The notes below the pieces were generated by a model, which was given only the letters and a program-made list of their open reading frames with translations, made no database searches and was not told the origin of the DNA. A stretch of DNA of 19,737 bases, taken from NCBI GenBank assembly GCA_030151635.1, contig JASLDF010000133.1, forward strand, positions 1 to 19,737, in the 5' to 3' direction. Positions 1 to 6,138 of the stretch are shown here, piece after piece (position 1 is the stretch's first letter; each line of letters begins with the position of its first letter). The DNA is from Bacteroides sp. (lineage in GTDB: Bacteria; Bacteroidota; Bacteroidia; Bacteroidales; Bacteroidaceae). Both the position numbers and the translations under genes were made by a program.

Positions 1-416
1 TCTAATATGGTAGTCTGAATAGCTCTTGACTTCATTCCCTCCACACTCATGTTATTATTTAGAATAACACCATCAGGCTTGTTAATTAACAAAAACACAC
101 CATCTACAACTGAATATGCTCTTTGAAAAGTATATCCGTCGTTCTCTTGCAGTTTCTTTAAGTCATCTTTTTGAATTTCATGCACAAGTACTGCTTTACC
201 ATTCTTAAGAAGCATTAAATGAGCTGAATTTATATTAGACAACATATTTGAAGGAGCACTTGAATCTATTGATCGTGTCTTTTGTCTATCAAATCGAATA
301 TGCAAGTTAATATCTTTATCATCTGTACTACTTATTGTATCTTCTTTTGAACATGAAGCCATTACTATTACTCCTAACACCAAAGACACTTTATATAAAA
401 ATTTAAACATTTTCAT
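1..416 (-). CDS. Fimbrillin-like lipoprotein (C-terminal part outside window)
   Basis: An open minus-strand frame runs from an ATG at 416-414 to the window edge, giving about 138 visible residues with no stop. The N-terminus (MKMFKFLYKVSLVLGVIVMA then SC) is a lipoprotein signal peptide with the lipid-attachment Cys at residue 22. After a short acidic linker comes an extended segment containing KTRS, with Arg48 placed where FimA/Mfa1 pro-fimbrillins carry the Arg cut by a trypsin-like protease. The part after it resembles its upstream neighbour (LMLLKNGKAVL, GVFLLINKPDGV, MSVEGM compared with LVFLKGNAGSQKVL, GVVLVSNLPHGV, MTVTEV), so the two look like diverged paralogues. It lies 20 bases downstream of the 437-1606 gene and is probably co-transcribed with it. 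It could be an accessory or second structural fimbrial subunit; the missing C-terminus prevents a subfamily call. Confidence 0.75.
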   Translation of the reverse strand, partial: MKMFKFLYKVSLVLGVIVMASCSKEDTISSTDDKDINLHIRFDRQKTRSIDSSAPSNMLSNINSAHLMLLKNGKAVLVHEIQKDDLKKLQENDGYTFQRAYSVVDGVFLLINKPDGVILNNNMSVEGMKSRAIQTTIL

Positions 417-436
417 AATTAATCAACATTTAAAGG

Positions 437-1606
437 TTAATGTATAGAAGGAATAGTATTCTCCTTATTCCATGGAATAATTTCCACAATAGTTGCTAAT
501 GTTTTTCTTTCCGCATTAGGAGTCTCATTACCAAATTCTGGTTTAAATTTATCTTTATCAGGCTCGTAAATACCATTACCATCCCAATCAATTTTACCTA
601 AATCAATATTATAAAGCATTGCCTCAAGGATATCTACAGAACCATTATCAAGTTTTCCACCACTAGCAGTTGCTAAACGTAAAGTAGCATAAGAAGTTTT
701 ATTAGCAGCTAGTTCTATATCCCAATAATCTAAACGTAAAACTAAATTAACACCTGTAGGAACAGAAGAAACAACTTTTACTTTTTGTGGAAAAACATGA
801 TATGCATATGTTTTATTATCAATAGTTTGATCTAAATTTACAATTCCAGAATCAGCAAATTCAAATATCGTTTTAAACTTTCCTAATAAATTATCCAAAG
901 CATCTCCAGCAGTAGTTCCAACAGTAAAACGAATCTCTGGATTTTTATTATCTTCAATAAAATTATCTAAGAATAAACGTGTAACCTTCAAATCGCTCAC
1001 TTTAGTATCATCAAAGGCCACCATTCTATGAGCTTGAATTCTAGATATCAATGGTTTTAACTTTATATTTGCAAAGTAGTTGCCATCTACAGACTCAATT
1101 AAAACTTCATCTAAGCCATATGTAGGTGCATTTTTTATACCCTCTTTTTCAATATCTCGACCTGGCTGAATACGATCGAACATCATTCGATTAACATATG
1201 AGGAAACTTCAGTAACTGTCATCCCTTCAACAATACCATCGACGCCATGAGGTAAATTAGACACTAAAACAACACCGGTTATTAATTTACGGTCGTCAAA
1301 ATGTTTTAATCCTTCTGCTGATAATAAGTTTTTAATTTGAGAAGAAGTCATGTGAAGTACACTAAGGACTTTTTGAGAGCCTGCATTGCCTTTTAAAAAG
1401 ACTAAATCTACAGACTTTAATTGCGATACAGCTCCATTTTGAACGGCTATATCAACGGCACGCGTGCCAATTGATGACACAGACGCTTTTAAAGTCAGCG
1501 TACCATCTAAAGCTACAGTAGGAATATCCACATCTGTACTAGAGCTTGAGCATGCACCTAGAAACAGGGATATCATTCCTGTATAAAGTAAGTTTCTAAT
1601 TTTCAT
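437..1606 (-). CDS. Fimbrillin (FimA/Mfa1-type) lipoprotein
   Basis: Predicted 389-residue pro-fimbrillin. The signal peptide ends in LGAC, with lipidated Cys19 followed by a Ser-rich linker. ASVSSIGTRA (residues 41-50) places Arg49 at the position where FimA and Mfa1 precursors are cut by Arg-gingipain, releasing the N-terminal strand so that subunits polymerise by strand exchange. The rest is beta-rich with no further membrane segment. The C-terminus (ATIVEIIPW, Trp379) matches the short beta-strand plus Trp ending of many fimbrillins. Similarity to named fimbrillins is architectural rather than close, so no gene symbol is given. The known family role is to build the shaft or tip of type V pili on the outer membrane. 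The start at 1606 is preferred because it begins the signal peptide directly. A second lipoprotein of the same plan follows after 20 bases. Confidence 0.72.
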   Translation of the reverse strand: MKIRNLLYTGMISLFLGACSSSSTDVDIPTVALDGTLTLKASVSSIGTRAVDIAVQNGAVSQLKSVDLVFLKGNAGSQKVLSVLHMTSSQIKNLLSAEGLKHFDDRKLITGVVLVSNLPHGVDGIVEGMTVTEVSSYVNRMMFDRIQPGRDIEKEGIKNAPTYGLDEVLIESVDGNYFANIKLKPLISRIQAHRMVAFDDTKVSDLKVTRLFLDNFIEDNKNPEIRFTVGTTAGDALDNLLGKFKTIFEFADSGIVNLDQTIDNKTYAYHVFPQKVKVVSSVPTGVNLVLRLDYWDIELAANKTSYATLRLATASGGKLDNGSVDILEAMLYNIDLGKIDWDGNGIYEPDKDKFKPEFGNETPNAERKTLATIVEIIPWNKENTIPSIH

Positions 1607-1691
1607 ATTCTAAGTTTTATTTCATATAAAATTTAAGCAAGTTGACGACATCATTCGGCCATCCATCAATCTATTCTATCAATAATCTGTT

Positions 1692-1726
1692 CAAATATAA
1701 GACATTTTTATTACAAAATAGTGAAA
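1692..1726 (-). promoter_or_regulatory. Putative fimbrillin promoter
   Basis: On the minus strand a perfect Bacteroidota -7 box, TATATTTG (TAnnTTTG), lies at 1699-1692. A possible -33 element TTTC is at 1726-1723, 23 bases upstream; the closer TTTG at 1717-1714 leaves only 14 bases. This would give a leader of about 80 bases before the ATG at 1606. Motif match only. Confidence 0.5.
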
Positions 1727-2058
1727 CACTCTTTTTTTTTTATGATATGAAGCATCGCACTTGACTATAATAGCTTAAAATAATTGTGTTTAACAGAATA
1801 TTACAACCTTTCAGGCCTTTAAAATATGTTTTTTTAACATAATGTTAATTTTTGCAAAATAAATATTTAACTAACTAAAACCATCTGATTCTCAAAAAGT
1901 AGAGTCTAAAATTGGCTTTATATTTATAATTAATTATTACCATTTAAAAGTAAACATTAAAAAATGCCTTAAAATTATACAAGAGAGCCAGCGATATTTA
2001 ATTTCAACATATGAAACACATTATAAATACCTCTATACAAAGAACATTAGCAATTCTG

Positions 2059-2089
2059 TTGTGTCAACTATATAAAAGGTGTACTTTTG
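2059..2089 (+). promoter_or_regulatory. Putative promoter of the aromatic amino acid permease
   Basis: TACTTTTG at 2082-2089 fits the Bacteroidota -7 consensus TAnnTTTG. A TTG at 2059-2061, 20 bases upstream, could be the -33 element. The start codon at 2121 lies 31 bases downstream of the -7 box, leaving a short leader. Motif match only. Confidence 0.5.
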
Positions 2090-2120
2090 CAAACTCAAGT
2101 AAATAATATTTTAATTCAAA

Positions 2121-3383
2121 ATGACACAGAACAAAACATCTAAGACTAAACTTCCATCTTTGTTAGGTGGAACTATGATTATTGCTGGTACTATGATTGG
2201 TGGGGGAATGATTGCTATTCCTATCGCTACATCAGGTATATGGTTTTATCGTTCACTACTTATTCTTATTTATTCGTGGTTTTGCATGACATGTTCTGGA
2301 CTGATGTTAGTTGAAGCAAATATCCATTATCCGCAAGGAGCTAGTTTTGACACAATGGTAAAGGACTTGTTGGGTAAAAATTGGAATTTAATAACCGGAA
2401 TTACCATAACTTTCGTACTCTATACATTAGTATATGCCTACATAACTGTTGGAGGTGATATTACTAACGACATTCTTAAAGGTACAACTGGAGTTGATTT
2501 CCCCACACAAATAGGAGGCTTCACATTTTGTATAGTCCTTGCAGTTTGCGTTTGGATTTCGACGAAAGTAATTGATAGATTATCAACTATTCTAATTATC
2601 GCCATGGTCGTCAGCTTTATAGGCATGTCTACTGGCTTGTTAAAAAACATCAGTTTTGAAAATTTATCTAACATAATACATCCAGAAACAGATGTAGACT
2701 ATTGGAAATATATTTTCTATGCCCTACCTGTTTGTGTTACCTCATTCTGTTTTCATGGTACAGCCCCTAGCATAACAGCATACTATAATCGAGATGGTAA
2801 AAGGATTCAAAATGCAATCTTATGGGGATCATTAATTGCCTTTGCCGTGTATACGCTTTGGTTGACATCAGTGCAAGGAAATCTTCCACGCACCGACTTC
2901 TTAGATATTCACAATTCTGACAATGAAGTTAGAAGTATGATTGATAAAATCAATATTGATTCATCAACATCATTTATGGGTGATTTAATTGACTTCTTCA
3001 CTTACGTTGCAATTATTAGCTCTTTCTTAGGTGCATCTCTAGGTCTTTTTGATTATTTAGCTGATTTGTTCAATATAAAAAACACACGCTTTGGACGTCT
3101 AAAAACCGCTTTAATCACATTCTTACCACCTTTAGTTTGTGCCTTATTTTATCCTTACGGCTTTGTAACTGCAATTGGCTATGTTGGTTTTGCAGCTGCT
3201 ATTTGGTCTATTATAGTTCCTGCATTAATGGTGCTTAAATCGCGAAAAAAATTTCCAAATGGATCTTATAAAGTATTTGGAGGTAAATTTTTAGTTTACT
3301 TCATCATTTTCTTTGCACTGTTTACAATCGCATCAATGCTAATTACCGAGTTTAACATTGTTGCTCCGTATGCGGCTCAGTAA
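2121..3383 (+). CDS. mtr: Aromatic amino acid permease, Mtr/TnaB/TyrP (HAAAP) family
   Basis: A 420-residue inner-membrane permease with about 11 predicted helices, the normal length for this family of proton-driven tryptophan/tyrosine importers. Helix 1 carries SLLGG then GTMIGGGM (13-30), typical of APC-fold unwound helices. WFCMTCSGLMLVEAN (53-67) and SFDTMVKDLLGK (75-86) closely resemble E. coli Mtr. SFLGASLGLFDYLADLF (301-317) and ITFLPPLVCALFYP (332-345) are family signatures shared by Mtr and TyrP. Overall it reads more like Mtr/TnaB than TyrP, so tryptophan is the better substrate guess, but family specificity is not decided by sequence. It is monocistronic, with a promoter motif upstream and a hairpin terminator at 3401-3438. 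Confidence 0.88.
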   Translation: MTQNKTSKTKLPSLLGGTMIIAGTMIGGGMIAIPIATSGIWFYRSLLILIYSWFCMTCSGLMLVEANIHYPQGASFDTMVKDLLGKNWNLITGITITFVLYTLVYAYITVGGDITNDILKGTTGVDFPTQIGGFTFCIVLAVCVWISTKVIDRLSTILIIAMVVSFIGMSTGLLKNISFENLSNIIHPETDVDYWKYIFYALPVCVTSFCFHGTAPSITAYYNRDGKRIQNAILWGSLIAFAVYTLWLTSVQGNLPRTDFLDIHNSDNEVRSMIDKINIDSSTSFMGDLIDFFTYVAIISSFLGASLGLFDYLADLFNIKNTRFGRLKTALITFLPPLVCALFYPYGFVTAIGYVGFAAAIWSIIVPALMVLKSRKKFPNGSYKVFGGKFLVYFIIFFALFTIASMLITEFNIVAPYAAQ

Positions 3384-3400
3384 TATAAATTAACACTAGT

Positions 3401-3438
3401 AAAAAGGCTCTTCATTCTGAAAATTAAGAGCCTTTTTT
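3401..3438 (+). terminator. Terminator after permease gene
   Basis: Inverted repeat AAAAAGGCTCTT (3401-3412) / AAGAGCCTTTTT (3426-3437) with a 13-base loop and a run of six T on the + strand. The A-run on the other side means it may also stop transcription arriving from the minus-strand yjbQ gene, which converges here. Confidence 0.85.
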
Positions 3439-3456
3439 ATATTTACACTCGTCTCT

Positions 3457-3765
3457 TCACTCACCTATAATAGTAACCACAACCTTACGTTCACCACCAC
3501 AATTACGGAATTCACACAAATGTAGACCTTGCCATACCCCAAGATTCAACTTTCCATTTGAAATTGGGATTGTTAAACTGACTCCTGTTAAAACACTTTT
3601 TGCATGAGCTGGCATATCATCTGTACCTTCCAGCCTATGCACATATGCCTTATCATTCTCTTCTACTAATCGGTTAAATACGTGATTCATATCTACTCTC
3701 ACATCAGGATCTACATTTTCATTAATTGTTAATGCTGCAGATGTGTGCTTTATAAATAAATTCAT
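3457..3765 (-). CDS. yjbQ: YjbQ/UPF0047 family protein, N-terminally shortened frame
   Basis: The 102-residue frame matches the C-terminal three quarters of YjbQ (UPF0047; members are annotated as secondary thiamine-phosphate synthase, physiological role unsettled). Family motifs are intact: FIKHTSAALTINEN, DPDVRVDM, GTDDMPAHAKS, then GVWQGLHLCEFR and a beta-strand C-terminus ending in GE. E. coli YjbQ has 138 residues; this frame lacks about 37 at the N-terminus. Those are still encoded upstream in the same frame but interrupted by two stops (see 3766-3876). ATG 3765 is the first usable start after them, and it falls inside the conserved strand just before KHTSA, so a product from it may not fold. 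This is most likely a recent pseudogene; expression of a truncated protein cannot be excluded. It converges with the permease gene. Confidence 0.75.
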   Translation of the reverse strand: MNLFIKHTSAALTINENVDPDVRVDMNHVFNRLVEENDKAYVHRLEGTDDMPAHAKSVLTGVSLTIPISNGKLNLGVWQGLHLCEFRNCGGERKVVVTIIGE

Positions 3766-3876
3766 AATACCAAGATCGTGTAGTTTACCAATTTTTACTA
3801 ATCACTCCTTTATTAGTAGATGCAACCCTCTTGATTTTGCATCTAAAACAATTTCTTTTTAACAAAACACCGTCAT
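3766..3876 (-). pseudogene. Remnant of the yjbQ 5' end with two in-frame stops
   Basis: Reading from the ATG at 3876-3874 in the frame of the gene at 3457-3765 gives a 139-codon product, almost exactly YjbQ length. Codons 7-24 (KEIVLDAKSRGLHLLIKE) align with the family start (E. coli TLSAKPRGFHLVTDE), and codons 26-37 lead straight into the intact part. Codon 6 is TAA (3861-3859) and codon 25 is TGA (3804-3802); the TGA sits where the family has a hydrophobic residue. No frameshift is needed, which indicates point nonsense changes. Confidence 0.75.
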
Positions 3877-3921
3877 CTAATACTTCTTATCATAGGGAGA
3901 TGACTCAGTCTTCTCTTTATA

Positions 3922-4395
3922 CTATATAATCGATATCGAATTTAACCTATTTTTCTCTTCAAAGCACCATTTTTTATTCACCTCATTAGTATAAGGTCTA
4001 ATCTCCCCTACTTCATTTTCCATTAATAAAGTACAGACAAACAAAGGAGTACTAACTCCAAGATATTCTGGTTGATCAACTTCACTATCGGATGCAATTT
4101 TTTCATTTACTTTCTCTATTAGATAAGGTAAATGGGAATCTATAAAAGCATCAATCTTCTTGTGTTGCATTTTTCCCTCCTGGAAATAATCAACCGCAAT
4201 GCCTCTACTCAAACAATCGGATGGATAATTGATGCGACCTGTCATACTATAATCATATTCAGCTAAATCTGAGAGTGTAGAAAACTTCTCATCATCAGTT
4301 CCTGCTAGTTTATATGGACGTAAATAAAGATACTTAGACATACCCGACTCAATATCAACTAAAAACCATATATTAAAAACAACTTCCATAATCAT
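3922..4395 (-). CDS. Hypothetical protein
   Basis: A 157-residue frame not recognised as any family. It has no signal peptide; the N-terminal VVFNIWFLVDI is short and likely a beta-strand. It is rich in Asp/Glu/Lys/Tyr, with a central ESGMSKYLYLRPYKLAG segment and an amphipathic helix-like part around FIDSHLPYLIEKVNEKI. The start is uncertain: ATG 4395, or Met3 at 4389, or Met19 in SGMSKYLYL. It lies 45 bases upstream of the old yjbQ start, so the two were probably an operon. In the same frame, 6 bases further upstream, another coding-looking stretch ends in TAA (see 4402-4512). The neighbourhood looks eroded, so this gene may be a leftover of a larger unit, but its own frame is intact. Confidence 0.55.
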   Translation of the reverse strand: MIMEVVFNIWFLVDIESGMSKYLYLRPYKLAGTDDEKFSTLSDLAEYDYSMTGRINYPSDCLSRGIAVDYFQEGKMQHKKIDAFIDSHLPYLIEKVNEKIASDSEVDQPEYLGVSTPLFVCTLLMENEVGEIRPYTNEVNKKWCFEEKNRLNSISII

Positions 4396-4401
4396 ATATT
4401 G

Positions 4402-4512
4402 TTAAAATTCGACACGAACAATTTCATCAGCACCGAATAAAAGTTCCTTAAATTTAGGTATAGATAATAAGATAACAAATGTTTTACCAGCTTGTTTTTC
4501 TCTAATGCAAAT
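4402..4512 (-). pseudogene. Start-less coding remnant upstream of hypothetical gene
   Basis: On the minus strand the 36 codons from 4512 to 4405, followed by TAA (4404-4402), read ICIREKQAGKTFVILLS and continue to GADEIVRVEF. The composition is typical of a protein C-terminus (alternating hydrophobic strand, then a short helix, then a strand). An in-frame TGA at 4515-4513 precedes it and no ATG is available, so it cannot be a complete gene. It is probably the tail of a gene whose 5' part was lost when the uraA promoter region came to lie there. The family was not recognised, and chance coding appearance in 36 codons is possible. Confidence 0.35.
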
Positions 4513-4567
4513 TCACTTTACTAAAAAATAAAATAGTAATAAACCAACTTAAATAGATTTTAACCCG

Positions 4568-4575
4568 TATATTTG
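4568..4575 (+). promoter_or_regulatory. Putative -7 box of the uraA leader transcript
   Basis: TATATTTG at 4568-4575 is a perfect TAnnTTTG box, 30 bases before the leader-ORF ATG at 4606. No good TTTG -33 element is visible at the usual distance. Transcription would begin around 4580-4583 and produce a leader of about 185 bases before uraA. Confidence 0.5.
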
Positions 4576-4605
4576 CACCCGATTTAAAAATAAGCCAGAG
4601 AAATA

Positions 4606-4767
4606 ATGAATACATTAAGCTCCCCAAAAAGCTATACATACACTAGAAATCGATTTACTTTACCATCGATTTTCTCAACGGCTTCTATCATTAGCTATTT
4701 ATTAGAATCTATATTTGTCAACCGAAAACAATTGTTTTCGGTTTTTTTATGCTCAAAAAACAACTAA
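4606..4767 (+). CDS. Putative 53-codon leader peptide of uraA
   Basis: ATG at 4606 opens a 53-codon frame whose TAA (4765-4767) directly abuts the uraA ATG (4768). The peptide starts MNTLSSPKSYTYTRNRF, is rich in Ser, Ile, Phe and Leu, and matches no family I know, as expected of a leader peptide. The coding strand from 4656 to 4710 is strongly pyrimidine-rich. The frame runs straight through an internal hairpin (4647-4672) and through the terminator-like palindrome at 4720-4748, so a ribosome translating it would occupy the terminator region. E. coli pyrBI has the same layout, with a 44-codon leader ORF overlapping a U-rich pause region and an attenuator and ending just before the structural gene. 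Translation is inferred, not shown. Confidence 0.45.
   Translation: MNTLSSPKSYTYTRNRFTLPSIFSTASIISYLLESIFVNRKQLFSVFLCSKNN
4647..4672 (+). promoter_or_regulatory. Internal leader hairpin (possible pause hairpin)
   Basis: AAATCGAT (4647-4654) and ATCGATTT (4665-4672) form a perfect 8-base-pair stem around the pyrimidine-rich loop TTACTTTACC. Two further pairs are possible after a one-base bulge. It lies about 50 bases ahead of the terminator hairpin and is followed by T/C-rich sequence, the position of the pause hairpin in pyrBI-type leaders. Confidence 0.5.
4710..4717 (+). promoter_or_regulatory. Second -7 box just before the attenuator hairpin
   Basis: TATATTTG at 4710-4717 is another perfect TAnnTTTG match, 51 bases before the uraA ATG. 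A transcript from it would start near 4723, inside the palindrome, and so escape the terminator. No TTTG -33 element is seen at the proper distance. Confidence 0.35.
4720..4748 (+). terminator. Intrinsic terminator / attenuator in the uraA leader
   Basis: A 24-base perfect palindrome (4720-4743) has arms AACCGAAAAC and GTTTTCGGTT around AATT and is followed by T through 4748. This is the textbook form of a + strand intrinsic terminator; the minus-strand side lacks a T-run. It lies only 19 bases upstream of uraA and no other + strand gene ends before it, so it most likely controls read-through into uraA. As double-stranded DNA the palindrome could alternatively be an operator. Confidence 0.75.
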
Positions 4768-6078
4768 ATGAAAACAAACGACGAAAAGAAAATTGTACTT
4801 GCAATTGACGAAAAGCCCAAATTTGCCCAATGGCTTTTATTAAGTATCCAACACTTGTTCGCCATGTTTGGTGCTACAGTACTGGTTCCCACATTAACCG
4901 GCATTAGCCCTGCAGTAGCCTTAGTATCAAGTGGAATTGGAACATTATCATTTATTTTAATCACAAGAGGAAAAGTCCCTTCTTATCTAGGATCTTCTTT
5001 TGCATTCATTAACCCAATTATTGCCATTAAGTTATTGGAACTGAATCCCGACTCTGGGGTAGGCACTGGAGGTTTCTTGGTTGGAAGTTTTATGGTTGGT
5101 GTAACTTATGCTATCATCGCATTGATTATTGCCAAACTAGGAACTAAATGGTTAATGAAAATATTACCACCTGTAGTTGTAGGTCCGGTTATCATGGTCA
5201 TAGGGCTTGGACTAGCATCAACTGCAGTAGGTATGGTAACAAATAATAATGGAGAATATGATATTACATTTGTTACAATTGGCTTAATAACACTTTCTGC
5301 AACAGTAATAACAGCTATATTCACACGAGGTTTTTTGAGTGTTATACCAGTACTTATTGGAATTATTGTGGGATATGTTGTAGCCTTAGCAATGGGAGTA
5401 GTAGATACACAACCTATCATAGAGGCGAAGTGGATTGCAATGCCTCCATTCCAGTTTCCTTTCATTGACTATACTCCTCATTTTAGTTGGAAAGTATTCC
5501 TTCTGATGGTTCCAGTAGCTATTGTTCCAATTGCAGAACACATTGGTCATCAACTTGTATTGAGTAAAGTCGTTAATAAAGATTTAATTAAAGATCCAGG
5601 TTTAGACCATTCAATGATGGGTGATGGCGTTGCTACAATTCTAGCATCTTTAGTGGGTGGACCTCCAAATACAACTTATGGAGAAAACATAGGTGTACTT
5701 GCGATTACAAAAGCATATAGTATTTATCTATTTGTTGGTGCAGCATTCTTTGCAATTATCTTCGGTTTTTGTGGAAAGGTAGCGGCATTACTTACTACAA
5801 TACCAGCTCCTGTTATGGGAGGAGTATCCATCTTATTATTTGGTATTATTGCATCAAGTGGATTAAGAATGCTAGTAGAAAACAAAGTCGATTTTAGCAG
5901 AAAAAGAAACCTGATTATTTCGTCGGTTATTTTAGTTATTGGAATTGGTGGTGCTGCAATTCACGTAGGAGATTTATTCTCTTTGGAAGGTATGGCATTA
6001 GCATCAATTATTGGAGTCGTATTGAATTTAGTTCTACCTGGTAGAAAGAATTTTAATTTTGAAGACATGTTTAAATAA
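4768..6078 (+). CDS. uraA: Uracil:H+ symporter UraA (NCS2 family)
   Basis: A 436-residue inner-membrane nucleobase transporter of the NCS2 family, about 14 helices, importing uracil with protons for pyrimidine salvage. It matches E. coli UraA (429 residues) along its length: SIQHLFAMFGATVLVP (26-41), SYLGSSFAFI (72-81), AEHIGH (256-261) and PNTTYGENIGV (300-310). Glu257, His261 and Glu306 occupy the positions of UraA Glu241, His245 and Glu290, the uracil and proton-coupling residues. These favour uracil over the xanthine or urate branches. ATG 4768 is the natural start and abuts the stop of the leader ORF, allowing translational coupling. The leader with attenuator-like structure (4568-4767) suggests control by pyrimidine nucleotide supply. 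A bidirectional terminator follows at 6080-6122. Confidence 0.93.
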   Translation: MKTNDEKKIVLAIDEKPKFAQWLLLSIQHLFAMFGATVLVPTLTGISPAVALVSSGIGTLSFILITRGKVPSYLGSSFAFINPIIAIKLLELNPDSGVGTGGFLVGSFMVGVTYAIIALIIAKLGTKWLMKILPPVVVGPVIMVIGLGLASTAVGMVTNNNGEYDITFVTIGLITLSATVITAIFTRGFLSVIPVLIGIIVGYVVALAMGVVDTQPIIEAKWIAMPPFQFPFIDYTPHFSWKVFLLMVPVAIVPIAEHIGHQLVLSKVVNKDLIKDPGLDHSMMGDGVATILASLVGGPPNTTYGENIGVLAITKAYSIYLFVGAAFFAIIFGFCGKVAALLTTIPAPVMGGVSILLFGIIASSGLRMLVENKVDFSRKRNLIISSVILVIGIGGAAIHVGDLFSLEGMALASIIGVVLNLVLPGRKNFNFEDMFK

Positions 6079-6079
6079 T

Positions 6080-6128
6080 AAAATCTTCCTAGATTCAGTA
6101 ATACTGAATCTAGGAAGATTTTGTGTTT
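6080..6128. terminator. Long bidirectional terminator, uraA / poxB
   Basis: Arms of 19 bases pair perfectly (6080-6098 with 6104-6122) around the loop TAATA, starting two bases after the uraA stop. The + strand has TTTTGTGTTTTTT after it. The minus-strand side (from converging poxB) has only TATTAT, so termination from that side is less certain. Confidence 0.85.
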
Positions 6129-6138
6129 TTTAGATAAA

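Larger units (their letters stand above)
1607..2120. other. Divergent intergenic region, fimbrillin / permease
   Basis: This 514-base very A/T-rich region lies between divergently transcribed genes. It contains the putative promoters described at 1692-1726 and 2059-2089 and a run of ten T (1732-1741) just upstream of the fimbrillin promoter. No convincing reading frame, tRNA or strong hairpin was seen in 1742-2058. Confidence 0.6.

Noticed and set aside
2121..3383. Permease as a TyrP-type tyrosine transporter
   Set aside because: The C-terminal signature is shared by both, but the N-terminal half (SLLGG, WFCM, EAN, SFDT, KDLLGK) follows Mtr/TnaB more closely; tyrosine remains possible.
3802..3804. 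TGA in yjbQ as selenocysteine or reassigned codon
   Set aside because: The family has a hydrophobic residue, not Cys, at this site, no SECIS-like hairpin was seen, and a second stop (TAA) lies 19 codons earlier, so ordinary inactivation is simpler.
4576..4767. Known riboswitch class (purine, xanthine or PreQ1) in the uraA leader
   Set aside because: I could not find a conserved core of any riboswitch I know; the leader ORF plus terminator explains the layout better. A covariance-model scan would settle it.
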